From NCBI RefSeq assembly GCF_001518815.1, contig NZ_CP013987.1:4238501-4302500 (forward strand): 64,000 nucleotides of DNA, in the 5' to 3' direction. The notes beneath the pieces are model-generated. The model did not search any database, was not told the origin of the DNA, and worked only from the letters and a program-made list of their open reading frames with translations. This document shows positions 26,972 to 34,793 of this stretch, in pieces. The DNA comes from Pseudomonas oryzihabitans (GTDB lineage: Bacteria; Pseudomonadota; Gammaproteobacteria; Pseudomonadales; Pseudomonadaceae). The first letter of the stretch is position 1. Each line of letters starts with the position of its first letter. A program made the position numbers and the translations under genes.

Positions 26972-27898
26972 TCAGAGATCCAGGGACGCGAGGTAGTCTT
27001 CGAAGACCGCAGCCTCGGGATAGGAGGTCTGGGTGCCGCGCCCGGTGACCGACAGTGCCGAATAGGCCACGGCTCGCTGCATGGCGTCCCGCAGGCCGAG
27101 ACCCTGGACGCGGCCATGGGCGAAGCAGCCGATGAAGGCATCACCGGCGCCGGTGGTGTCGATGGCCGCCACCTGCTGGCCGGGGAGGCTGAACTCGCCC
27201 TCCTCGCCCACGTACAGCGCGCCCTGGGCACCGAGGGTGACCACCACATGGCGGATGCCGCGACCGGCCAGCACCCGCGCGGCAGCGAAGGCGCTCTCGC
27301 GATCCCGTACCGGCAAGCCGCTGACCAGGGCCAGTTCGGTCTCGTTGGGGACGAAGTAATCCAGCCGGGCGAGGTGCGCGGCGCTCAGGTCGGCCACCGC
27401 GGGGGCCGGATTGAGCAGCACGGGGATACCCAGGCGCTGGCCGCAGTCGATGGCGGCATAGACGGTCTCCAGGGCGATCTCCAGTTGCAGCACGATCAGC
27501 GCGCAGTCGCGCAGATCGGCTTCCGCGGCCTGGATGTCGGCTGGGCCGAGGGCGGCGTTGGCGCCCTTCACGATGAGGATGCTGTTGTGCGAGTCGGGCT
27601 GGACGAAGATCGGCGCCACCCCGCTGGAGCGACCCGGCGCGCGGGTCACGTGACGGGTGTCGATACCGAAGCGGCGGAAGTTGGCCAGGGTGTTGTCGGC
27701 GAAGAGATCGTCGCCGACCTTGGTCACCATCAGCACCTCGCTGCCCAGCTTGGCCGCGGCGACCGCTTGGTTGGCGCCCTTGCCGCCACAACCGAGGGCG
27801 AAGTCCGGCGCTTCCAGCGTCTCACCCTGCACGGGTAGCCGCTCGATGTAGGTGATGAGGTCGACCATGTTGCTGCCGATGACCGCGATTTTGCCCAT
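26972..27898 (-). CDS. deoK: PfkB-family sugar kinase (deoxyribokinase/ribokinase)
   Basis: A 308-residue ribokinase-type enzyme. GCGGKGANQAVAAAKLG (about 36-52) is the first PfkB signature and DTTGAGDAFIGCFAHG (about 249-264) the second, containing the catalytic Asp; FVPNETELALVSGLPV and VVTLGAQGALYV complete the nucleotide site. Sequence alone cannot separate ribokinase from deoxyribokinase. The neighbouring deoC, FucP-like permease and DUF4432 gene favour 2-deoxyribose as substrate. First gene of its operon, with a clear palindromic operator 35 bp upstream of the ATG at 27898. Confidence 0.8.
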   Translation of the reverse strand: MGKIAVIGSNMVDLITYIERLPVQGETLEAPDFALGCGGKGANQAVAAAKLGSEVLMVTKVGDDLFADNTLANFRRFGIDTRHVTRAPGRSSGVAPIFVQPDSHNSILIVKGANAALGPADIQAAEADLRDCALIVLQLEIALETVYAAIDCGQRLGIPVLLNPAPAVADLSAAHLARLDYFVPNETELALVSGLPVRDRESAFAAARVLAGRGIRHVVVTLGAQGALYVGEEGEFSLPGQQVAAIDTTGAGDAFIGCFAHGRVQGLGLRDAMQRAVAYSALSVTGRGTQTSYPEAAVFEDYLASLDL

Positions 27899-27932
27899 GC
27901 CGAGCGCGCCTCCGTTTTCTTGATGTTATTAA

Positions 27933-27951
27933 ATTAACGGTTTTTGTTAAT
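27933..27951 (-). promoter_or_regulatory. Palindromic operator before the deoxyribose operon
   Basis: ATTAAC (27933-27938) and GTTAAT (27946-27951) are perfect 6-bp inverted arms with a 7-bp spacer. They sit in an AT-rich patch unusual for this GC-rich DNA, 35 bp upstream of the kinase ATG. This is the best candidate site for the DeoR-type repressor encoded at 23737. No copy was seen before deoC. Confidence 0.6.
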
Positions 27952-28106
27952 TTTCCATCATAGATACTGCAACTCGGGGCACAGCTCAAGCGCCGGTGAT
28001 CGCCCACGGACGACCCCGGGCCGCCAGGACTCAAGGCTGGGAGCTGCGACACGAAATGCGGGAAGCGGAGAGATCAAGCGGCGGAGCGATACGGCAGCGG
28101 GAAGCG

Positions 28107-28128
28107 GCGCACCAGGGGCCCGGTGCGC
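28107..28128 (-). terminator. Hairpin after the DUF3100 gene
   Basis: Arms GCGCACC (28107-28113) and GGTGCGC (28122-28128) pair perfectly over an 8-bp loop, starting 11 bp past the DUF3100 stop. No T-tract follows on the minus strand, so termination is plausible but not certain. The rest of the 240-bp gap (27899-28138) holds only the deo operator. Confidence 0.4.
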
Positions 28129-28138
28129 GCGGAGAGGA

Positions 28139-29464
28139 TCAGTGAAACACTTCGGCGATGAAGGCCGCGCCGATGAAGGTGCCGAAGCTGGCGATCAGCG
28201 AAACCACCACGATGCGCCAGCCGAGGCGCCGGAAGGCCGGGATGTCCTTGGCGATGGACAGGCCGGCGAAGGCCAGCATGGGGGTGATCAGCGCCATGAT
28301 GCCGACCGCGTTGTGGGCGGCGGTGATCTGCGGCGCCAGCGGGCACCAGGGCGAGGTCAGGAACATGGCCACCAGCGATACCCAGCACACCGCCGGCACC
28401 TTGCGGCGAAACAGCTGGCAGAGCAGTTCGCCGACGAAGGCCGCCAGGATCATCACCGCGACGCCCAGGAAAGCAGCCGGTGGCAGGGTCTTGCTCATCA
28501 CCAGGGTCGCCAGCAGCGCCAGGGCACCCGAGGCCAGCCAGGCGCTGAAGCGTGCCGACCAGCCCAGCTCCACGGGCTCGTCCACCACGGCGGCATCCAC
28601 CGAACTCTGCTGGAAGGAAGCCTTGGTGGTACGGCCGATGCGCGGCTCCATCACCCGGTAGCCCCAGACCGCCAGCGGCAGGGAGATGAACAGGGTGAAA
28701 TAGGTGCCCAGGGTCAGGGTGATGAGGTTGGCGGCGGCGGCCAGCGCCATGACCTCCTTGGCCACCTCGGCGGTCTGCTGGGCGGCGATGGCACCAGCCG
28801 CGGCGGCCATGATACTGCCCGACCCCAGGCCGGCGCCCATGGCCAGGGAATAGGGGTGGAAGATGTTCAGGCTGGCGATGAAACCGGCCACGATGGCCAT
28901 GAACACCGCGCCGAACAGGGTGCCGGTCAGGTACTCGGCGAGTACGCCGCGGCCTTCCGGGGAGTCCATGCCATAGCGTTCGCTGATGATTGCCAGGCTC
29001 GGTTCGCGCCCCACCGAGAAGGTGGCACCGATGGCCTCGCGCTTGATGCCCAGCAGCAGGGCCACCGGCAGACCGAGCAGGATGGTGCCGACGAAATGCC
29101 CCAGCTCCTGGAAGGCCAGTGCCCAGCCGGCGGCGATCACCGTGGGCAGCGAGCCACCCACCACCAGGCCGAGCTTGGCAATGAACACCAGCAAGGCGTA
29201 TTGCAGAATGGCCGCCGAGCGCACCTGGGCGCCGCGGTCGATACCCAGACCCAGCGGCATGCGCTTGCCGACCTGCCCCACCGCCGCACCCAGCAAGAGC
29301 GCCCAGATCATCGGCAGCAACACCACCTTGCCCGGCCCCAGCGGTATGGTGAGGGAGCCGATCAGCTCGGCGATCAGCAGCACTAGCGCTGCCCAGATGT
29401 AGAGTCTGACGGTATTGCTGACGGCTCGGTCCTGGCCCACGGCCAGAGTCGGATTGGCGCTCAT
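28139..29464 (-). CDS. DUF3100 membrane protein, putative transporter
   Basis: A 441-residue membrane protein of the DUF3100 family with roughly 11-12 hydrophobic segments, for example LYIWAALVLLIAELIGSLTI (about 21-40), SAAILQYALLVFIAKLGLVV and NAVGIMALITPMLAFAGLSI near the end. The family has no firmly known function; topology and context suggest a carboxylate or amide importer. It is divergent from a LysR regulator and near an operon of an amidohydrolase and two dehydrogenases, so it may bring in their substrate. ATG start at 29464. A longer frame in another phase (to 29750) looks like a shadow. Confidence 0.8.
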   Translation of the reverse strand: MSANPTLAVGQDRAVSNTVRLYIWAALVLLIAELIGSLTIPLGPGKVVLLPMIWALLLGAAVGQVGKRMPLGLGIDRGAQVRSAAILQYALLVFIAKLGLVVGGSLPTVIAAGWALAFQELGHFVGTILLGLPVALLLGIKREAIGATFSVGREPSLAIISERYGMDSPEGRGVLAEYLTGTLFGAVFMAIVAGFIASLNIFHPYSLAMGAGLGSGSIMAAAAGAIAAQQTAEVAKEVMALAAAANLITLTLGTYFTLFISLPLAVWGYRVMEPRIGRTTKASFQQSSVDAAVVDEPVELGWSARFSAWLASGALALLATLVMSKTLPPAAFLGVAVMILAAFVGELLCQLFRRKVPAVCWVSLVAMFLTSPWCPLAPQITAAHNAVGIMALITPMLAFAGLSIAKDIPAFRRLGWRIVVVSLIASFGTFIGAAFIAEVFH

Positions 29465-29793
29465 TCTTCCCCCTGCGGCCCGCTCGCGGGCTCGGTTGTT
29501 GGTATGGTTGGCAGTCGCGAGCAGCGAGGCCCGCTGGGCAGAAAAGGGCTCCGCAAGGGAGCAGAACCCGGTCGTTCTGGAGGTCTGGTCGAAGGCGTAC
29601 GCCTGGCGCGCCAGAGGGAAGAAGCCCGGCGCGGACAGTGTCTCGCATGGGACTTCTTACCGCTTCAGGGCTCTGCGTCGCGGGCCTTGGCCAGGCCGGG
29701 GCGGCCGTGGTCTTGGCCCGAGTATGGACAGCGGCCTGTTCTCTCTCCAATACTGGAAATGGCCTTTTCCGTTGCCTTTAAGAGAACACACGG
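29465..29793. promoter_or_regulatory. Divergent promoter region, DUF3100 gene / lysR
   Basis: A 329-bp gap between the divergent DUF3100 and LysR genes. It contains a short inverted repeat GGAAA-N6-TTTCC (29755-29770, with an extra T) 24 bp before the LysR start, a possible LysR-type site. No good gene or RNA was recognised in the remainder. Confidence 0.35.
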
Positions 29794-30696
29794 ATGCGTG
29801 GAATTCACGAACAGCGCTTGCATTATTTCGTCGAGGCGGTGCGCCTGGGCAGCGTGCGCGCTGCGGCTGACGCCCTGGATATCGCCCCGTCCGCGGTCAG
29901 CCGGCAGATCGCCCAGGTCGAGGCGGAGCTGGGCGTCGACCTCATCGAAAGACACCGTCGCGGCATCACCCCGACCGAGGCCGGGCGCCTGGTGCTGGAC
30001 TATTTCCGCCAGCGCCAGACCCAGCTCGACGGCCTGAAAGATGCCATCTCCGATCTCCAGGGACTGCGCACCGGCCGCGTGGTGCTGGCCATCGGCGAAG
30101 GCTTCATCGGCGACCTGTCGCGCAGCCTGGGCGACTTTTCCGCGCGGCATCCGGAGATCGAGGTCAGGGTCAATGTGGTGGGTACCAACGAGGTGATCCG
30201 CCAGGTGATGGAAGACGAGGCGCAACTGGGGCTGGTGTTCAATCCGCCGCGCGATCCGCACCTGCGCGTACATGGCAGCCGCGAGCAGCCGCTCTATGCA
30301 ATGGTGGCGCCCGAGCATCCGCTGGCCGCGACCCAGGGCCCTGTGACCCTGGCAGCGCTGGGCGAGCATCGCCTGGCCGTGCCGGACATCTCCTACGGCA
30401 TCCGCCAGATGCTCGACGCCGTGGAGCAGGCCGCCGGCCAGCGCCTGGCGCCGACCCTGACCTGCAACACCTTCGCCCTGCTCAAGCACTATGCCCAGCA
30501 GGGCGGCGTGACCCTGCTGCCGCTGTTCGCCGCCACCCAGGAGCTGGACAGCGGCGCCTTGCGCGCCCTGCCCCTGGCCGATCCGGGCTTCGCCCGCGCC
30601 CACGTCGAGCTGGTGACCCGCCTGGGCCGCAAGCTCAGCCGCGCCGCGGACGAGTTGCGCACGGCCATGGTGCAGCGGATGACCGCCTTTCGCTGA
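29794..30696 (+). CDS. LysR-family transcriptional regulator
   Basis: A 300-residue LysR-type regulator. The N-terminal winged helix-turn-helix (about 8-66) contains GSVRAAADALDIAPSAVSRQ, and the type 2 periplasmic-binding-like effector domain (about 95-295) starts RVVLAIGEGFIGDLSRSL. ATG start at 29794. It is divergent from the DUF3100 gene and flanked on the other side by the amidohydrolase/dehydrogenase operon, so it probably controls both. The inducer cannot be read from sequence. Confidence 0.9.
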   Translation: MRGIHEQRLHYFVEAVRLGSVRAAADALDIAPSAVSRQIAQVEAELGVDLIERHRRGITPTEAGRLVLDYFRQRQTQLDGLKDAISDLQGLRTGRVVLAIGEGFIGDLSRSLGDFSARHPEIEVRVNVVGTNEVIRQVMEDEAQLGLVFNPPRDPHLRVHGSREQPLYAMVAPEHPLAATQGPVTLAALGEHRLAVPDISYGIRQMLDAVEQAAGQRLAPTLTCNTFALLKHYAQQGGVTLLPLFAATQELDSGALRALPLADPGFARAHVELVTRLGRKLSRAADELRTAMVQRMTAFR

Positions 30697-30883
30697 GCGT
30701 CGGCTCAAAGCCAGCTGCGCGTCGGCCAAACTGCGTTGAAGATGCCTTCGGAATGCTCATTTACCACTTGTAAACTCGCCCGCGAGTCCGATCCGCTTCC
30801 TCAGGCCTCTTCGCGGGGCCGCCCAGGCCTTGTTTGGCTCTAGCTCGCAAGGCTTTAGGCTTTGACCAAACGCTGAAGACTAA
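30697..30883. other. Intergenic segment at the convergence of lysR and the amidohydrolase gene
   Basis: 187 bp without a gene. It contains lower-GC text such as ATGCTCATTTACCACTTGTA (30753-30772) and TTAGGCTTTGACCAAACGCT. It looks like the kind of intergenic element repeated in pseudomonad genomes, but no second copy was seen in this window, so its repeat nature is a guess. Confidence 0.3.
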
Positions 30884-32038
30884 TCAGGCGGGCAGTTCCT
30901 GGCGCACCAGCTCCGCCCACAGCCGCACGGCCGGTTCGATGATGGCGTCGTTGAAGTCGTAGGCCGGATTGTGCAGCGGTGCCGAGGGTCGCTCACCATC
31001 GACACCCAGCCAGAGATAGGCTCCCGGACGCGCCGCCAGCATGAAGGCGAAATCCTCGGAGGCCATGGACGGTGGTACGCCGTCACTGACCCGCTCGGCG
31101 CCAAAGGCTGTTACCGCCGCCTGACGCACCCGCGCCGCCTGCTGGGGATGGTTCTCGGTCACCGGATAGCCGCGGGTGAACTCCAGCTCGCCGCGCACGC
31201 CCTGGGCCAGCGGCGCCTGGGCGACGATCTCCCCGATCAGCCGCTCCACCTCGGCACGTACCGCGCCATCCAGGCAGCGCACCGTGCCCCTGAGCCGCGC
31301 CACCTCGGGGATGACGTTGATGGCCTCCCCCGCCTCCATCATGGTCACACTGACCACCGCGGCAGCCAGCGGCGAGATCCGCCGGGCGACGATGGTCTGC
31401 AGCTGCAGGATCAGGTCCGCCGCGGCGACGATGGGATCACGCCCGCGCTCGGGCATGGCCGCGTGGCAGCCCTTGCCGGTGAGGGTGATGGCGAAGGTGT
31501 CCAGCGAGGCCATCATGGCGCCCGGATTGACCACCACCTGGCCGGCCGGCAATCCCGGCCAGTTGTGCAGGCCGTAGATAGCGTCCATGGGGAAGCGCTC
31601 GAACAGACCGTCTTCGATCATCTTTTGCGCGCCGCCGAGATTTTCCTCGGCGGGCTGAAAGACGAAAAAGAGGGTGCCGCGGAAGTCGCTGTGCTCACTC
31701 AGATGGCGCGCCGTGGCCAGCAGGATGGCGGTGTGGCCGTCATGCCCGCAGGCGTGCATGCGCCCGGCGGCGGTGGACCTGTGGGGGACGTCCCCCACCT
31801 CCTGCATCGGCAGGGCGTCCATGTCGGCGCGCAGGCCCAGACTCGGGCCCTCGCCGTGACGCAGTACTCCGACCACGCCGGTGCCGCCGAGGCCGCGATG
31901 GACCTCCAGGCCGAAGCCCTCCAGCAACTCGGCCACCCGCGCCGCGGTGCGGTGCTCGGCGAAACCCAGTTCCGGATGGGCGTGGAAATCGCGACGCCAG
32001 CTGCGGGCGTCGTCCAACAAGGCTTGATGGATGGTCAT
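30884..32038 (-). CDS. M20 family amidohydrolase (hippurate hydrolase-like)
   Basis: A 384-residue M20D metallopeptidase/amidohydrolase. Metal-site motifs are GLRADMDALPMQE (about 73-85), MHACGHDGHTAILLA (about 94-108), the Glu pair in QPAEENLGGAQ, and a late His in the SMASEDFAF region. Relatives hydrolyse N-acyl amino acids, hippurate or indole-acetyl conjugates. Last gene of a three-gene operon, 3 bp after the aldehyde dehydrogenase stop. Together with the dehydrogenases it suggests release of an alcohol- or hydroxyacid-bearing product from an amide; this is inference. ATG start at 32038. Confidence 0.88.
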   Translation of the reverse strand: MTIHQALLDDARSWRRDFHAHPELGFAEHRTAARVAELLEGFGLEVHRGLGGTGVVGVLRHGEGPSLGLRADMDALPMQEVGDVPHRSTAAGRMHACGHDGHTAILLATARHLSEHSDFRGTLFFVFQPAEENLGGAQKMIEDGLFERFPMDAIYGLHNWPGLPAGQVVVNPGAMMASLDTFAITLTGKGCHAAMPERGRDPIVAAADLILQLQTIVARRISPLAAAVVSVTMMEAGEAINVIPEVARLRGTVRCLDGAVRAEVERLIGEIVAQAPLAQGVRGELEFTRGYPVTENHPQQAARVRQAAVTAFGAERVSDGVPPSMASEDFAFMLAARPGAYLWLGVDGERPSAPLHNPAYDFNDAIIEPAVRLWAELVRQELPA

Positions 32039-32041
32039 CTG

Positions 32042-33559
32042 TTACTCCAGGCTGGCGCCGTAGCCAAAGCCGGCGGCGGGCACCGCGGCGGTTTCCACCC
32101 AGACGCTCTTCACTTCGCTGTATTCGCGCAGGGCGTCGAGTCCCGAGGAGCGACCGTAGCCGCTCTCGCCGTAGCCGCCGAAAGGCGAGCTGACGTGGAT
32201 GGTCTTGTAGCCGTTGACCCAGAAGGTACCGGCGCGCACACCGCGCGCCACCCGGTGGGCACGACCGACATCGCGGGTCCAGACCGCCCCGGCCAGGCCG
32301 AAGCGGCTGTCGTTGGCGATGCGAATGGCATCGGCCTCGTCCTTGAACGGGATAGCCACCACCACTGGCCCGAAGATCTCTTCCTGGGCGCAACTCAGGC
32401 CATTGTGGCCAGCCAGTACCGTGGGATTGACGTAGTAGCCCGTCCCGGCGGGCAGCGGTTCGATGCCATTGGCCACCAGCCGTGCGCCCTCGCCGAGGGC
32501 GCCTTCCACCATGTTGCGCACATGGGCGAACTGCTTGGCGTTGTGGATCGGGCCGATCTGGGTCTCGGGATCGCTCGGGTCCCCCACCTTGAACTGGCTG
32601 GCGGCGCGGGCCACCGCCTGGATGAAGCGCTCGTAGATGGACTCCTGCACCAGCAGCCGCGAACCGGAGACGCAACTCTGGCCGGCCCCAGAAAAGATCG
32701 CCGCCTGGGCGCCGCGCACGGCCAGGTCCAGGTCGGCGTCTTCGAAGACGATGTTGGCCGACTTGCCGCCCAGCTCCAGCACCACCGGTATGCAGCGCTG
32801 GGCCGCGGCGGCGGCGATGTGCCGGCCGGTGGCCGGCGAGCCGACAAAGACCACCTTGCGGATGTCGGCGTGGGCGATCACCTGCTGGCCGACGGTATGG
32901 CCCTGGCCGGCGAGCACGTTGACCAGGCCCTTGGGCGCACCGGCGCGTTCCACCAGCACGCCCAGCAGCAGCGAGGTCACCGGAGTCAGTTCGGACGGCT
33001 TGAGGATCACCGCATTGCCGGCGGTGATGGCCGGGGCGATCTGCCAGCCACCGGTAAAGATGGGTGCGTTCCAGGGGGTGATCTGCAGCACCGTGCCCAG
33101 GGGTTCGTAGGTCACGTAGTTGAGGTGGCTAGTGGGCACCGGGATGACCTCGCCGTGCAGCTTGTCGGCCCAACCAGCGTAGTACTCGAACATCTCGGCG
33201 ACCTTGAGCACCTCGACGCGGGCATCACGGATCGGTTTGTTGGCGGTCAGCGATTCCAGCTGCGCCAGGACCTCGGCCTCCTCGCGGATCAAGGCGCCAA
33301 CCTTGTAGATGATGCGACCGCGCGCCTGGGCGGTCAGGGCGCGCCACTCCTCGCGTGCCCGGCGGGCGGCGGCATCGGCGCGCTCGACCACGGCCAGGTC
33401 GGCATCAGGGTAGCTGTAGGCCGGGCTGTCGTCATGGGCGTTGCGCACGGTGATCCGCTCGCCGCTGCCGTCGACGAATTCGCCGTCCACGAAGCTGGCG
33501 ACCTGCTGGCGGTCGCCCCAGAAAGGCTTGAGCAATTCCAGTGTCTTGGCGTTCATCAT
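32042..33559 (-). CDS. NAD(P)-dependent aldehyde dehydrogenase
   Basis: A 505-residue ALDH of the betaine/gamma-aminobutyraldehyde dehydrogenase-like class. ITPWNAPIFTGGWQIAPAIT lies near 152-171, the catalytic Glu is in VVLELGGKSANIVFED, and the catalytic Cys is in GAGQSCVSGSRLLV (about 291-304); EEIFGPVVVAIPF follows. Three ATGs cluster at 33565, 33559 and 33556. I choose 33559 because GGGGGA lies 7 bp before it; the ATG at 33565 would give 507 residues and a 4-bp overlap with the preceding gene. It is coupled to the beta-hydroxyacid dehydrogenase upstream, fitting two successive oxidations. Confidence 0.9.
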   Translation of the reverse strand: MMNAKTLELLKPFWGDRQQVASFVDGEFVDGSGERITVRNAHDDSPAYSYPDADLAVVERADAAARRAREEWRALTAQARGRIIYKVGALIREEAEVLAQLESLTANKPIRDARVEVLKVAEMFEYYAGWADKLHGEVIPVPTSHLNYVTYEPLGTVLQITPWNAPIFTGGWQIAPAITAGNAVILKPSELTPVTSLLLGVLVERAGAPKGLVNVLAGQGHTVGQQVIAHADIRKVVFVGSPATGRHIAAAAAQRCIPVVLELGGKSANIVFEDADLDLAVRGAQAAIFSGAGQSCVSGSRLLVQESIYERFIQAVARAASQFKVGDPSDPETQIGPIHNAKQFAHVRNMVEGALGEGARLVANGIEPLPAGTGYYVNPTVLAGHNGLSCAQEEIFGPVVVAIPFKDEADAIRIANDSRFGLAGAVWTRDVGRAHRVARGVRAGTFWVNGYKTIHVSSPFGGYGESGYGRSSGLDALREYSEVKSVWVETAAVPAAGFGYGASLE

Positions 33560-33561
33560 GA

Positions 33562-34452
33562 TCATTCCCCCTTACCGAACAGGTCTTCGCTGGTGCGTCG
33601 CGCGATGGCGCAGAAATCCTCGCCATCGGCCAGGGTCTCGGCGCTGGCCTTCCAGGCCTGGGCCGTGGCCGCGGCCAGCGGCAGGTCGAGGCCGAGCTCG
33701 GCGATGAGCTGCTGGGCCAGGCCCACGTCCTTGCGCATCAGGCCCATGGTGAAGCCGGAGTCATAGGCCTTGTTCAGCACCCAGGTAGGGAACATGCCCT
33801 GGCTGGCCGCGCTGCGCCCGGAGCCGGCATTGATGCCTTCGAGCAGCTTTTCCGGGGCGACCCCGGCGCGAGCGGCCATGGTCACCGCCTCGGCGGTGGT
33901 GATCAGGTGCGCCGCGGCCAGCAGGTTGTTGGCGATCTTGGCGATGTTGCCGGCGCCCACGGCGCCGATGTGCACCCGGGTCGCGCTCATGGCTTCCAGC
34001 GCCGGCAATGCCTTGGCCAGGGCCGCCTCGCTGCCTCCGATGACCATGGTCATGGTGCCGGCCGCGGCACCGGCGGGGCCGCCGGAGACCGGGGCATCGA
34101 GGAAATCGGCACCGACCTCGGCGAAGGCCGCCGCTACCCGGCGGCTGGTCTCCGGGGTGGAGGTGGTGGTGTCGACCACCACGGTGCCCGGCCGCACGCG
34201 GCTGACCAGGCCCGCCTCGCCCAGGCACACGGCCTCGACGTGCTCGGCCTTGGGCAGCGACAGCACGATGACGTCGCTGCTGGCGGCCAGGGCCGCCAGA
34301 TCACCGGCGATGGCCACGCCCTGGGCAGCGACCCGCTCGCAGGCGGCGCTGGAGGGATCCAGGCCGGTGACGGCCACGCCCTTGCGCGCCAGGGTGATCG
34401 CCATGTTGCCGCCCATGTTGCCGAGTCCGATGACCCCGACCTGCCTGCCCAT
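33562..34452 (-). CDS. 3-hydroxyisobutyrate dehydrogenase-like beta-hydroxyacid dehydrogenase
   Basis: A 296-residue NAD(P)-dependent dehydrogenase. The Rossmann start VGVIGLGNMGGNMAITLARK (5-24), substrate motif DAPVSGGPAGAAAGTMTMVI (about 118-137) and catalytic Lys motif GAGNIAKIANNLLAA (about 166-180) are all intact. The group covers 3-hydroxyisobutyrate, tartronate semialdehyde and L-threonate dehydrogenases, so the substrate is open. First gene of the operon with the aldehyde dehydrogenase and amidohydrolase. ATG start at 34452. Confidence 0.88.
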   Translation of the reverse strand: MGRQVGVIGLGNMGGNMAITLARKGVAVTGLDPSSAACERVAAQGVAIAGDLAALAASSDVIVLSLPKAEHVEAVCLGEAGLVSRVRPGTVVVDTTTSTPETSRRVAAAFAEVGADFLDAPVSGGPAGAAAGTMTMVIGGSEAALAKALPALEAMSATRVHIGAVGAGNIAKIANNLLAAAHLITTAEAVTMAARAGVAPEKLLEGINAGSGRSAASQGMFPTWVLNKAYDSGFTMGLMRKDVGLAQQLIAELGLDLPLAAATAQAWKASAETLADGEDFCAIARRTSEDLFGKGE

Positions 34453-34793
34453 GCCTTGTTCCTCTTCTTCGAATGGGTGTGACCGCCCCTGTGGCCGGCC
34501 CTTGACGATCGAGTATGGGAGGCGCCAGGCATCACCACCAATACGGCATTCGGACTTTCATGTTGCGCAAAAGGCAACGGCAAAAGAGGGCACCAGCATC
34601 GTGCAAGGGCGCCGTCAGAGGGCACCGCCCAGCCCCAGGCTGGTGCAGGGCAACTGGCCACAAACGCCTGGATTGCAAACAAGAGGCCAGTCGCCATGCG
34701 CCTTGCCGAGGCCTGGCACAGTTCCTGAAAAGCGCCCTGGCGGGCCAGCAGCCCAGCCCAACAACAGCGCACGTTCGCTTAGGAGCCTTTCGC
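34453..34793 (+). promoter_or_regulatory. urtA upstream region with possible NtrC and sigma-54 elements
   Basis: 341 bp lie between the divergent dehydrogenase start and urtA. GCACCAGCATCGTGCA (34590-34605) and GCACC...GGTGC arms around 34622-34646 resemble NtrC sites (TGCACC-N-GGTGCA). TGGCACAGTTCCTGA (34714-34728) resembles a sigma-54 element but the -12 part is poor. urt operons are often nitrogen-controlled, so this is a reasonable but weak assignment. An AGGAG at 34781-34785 serves urtA. Confidence 0.35.

Noticed and set aside
28074-29750. Alternative 558-codon minus-strand frame over the DUF3100 gene
   Set aside because: It is in another phase, Gly/Arg/Pro-rich and without membrane segments, whereas the 441-residue frame has clear helices.
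30971-33766. Open plus-strand frame of 931 codons
   Set aside because: It lies antisense to the amidohydrolase and aldehyde dehydrogenase genes, has His/Gly/Arg-rich composition and no domain; a shadow of high GC at third positions.
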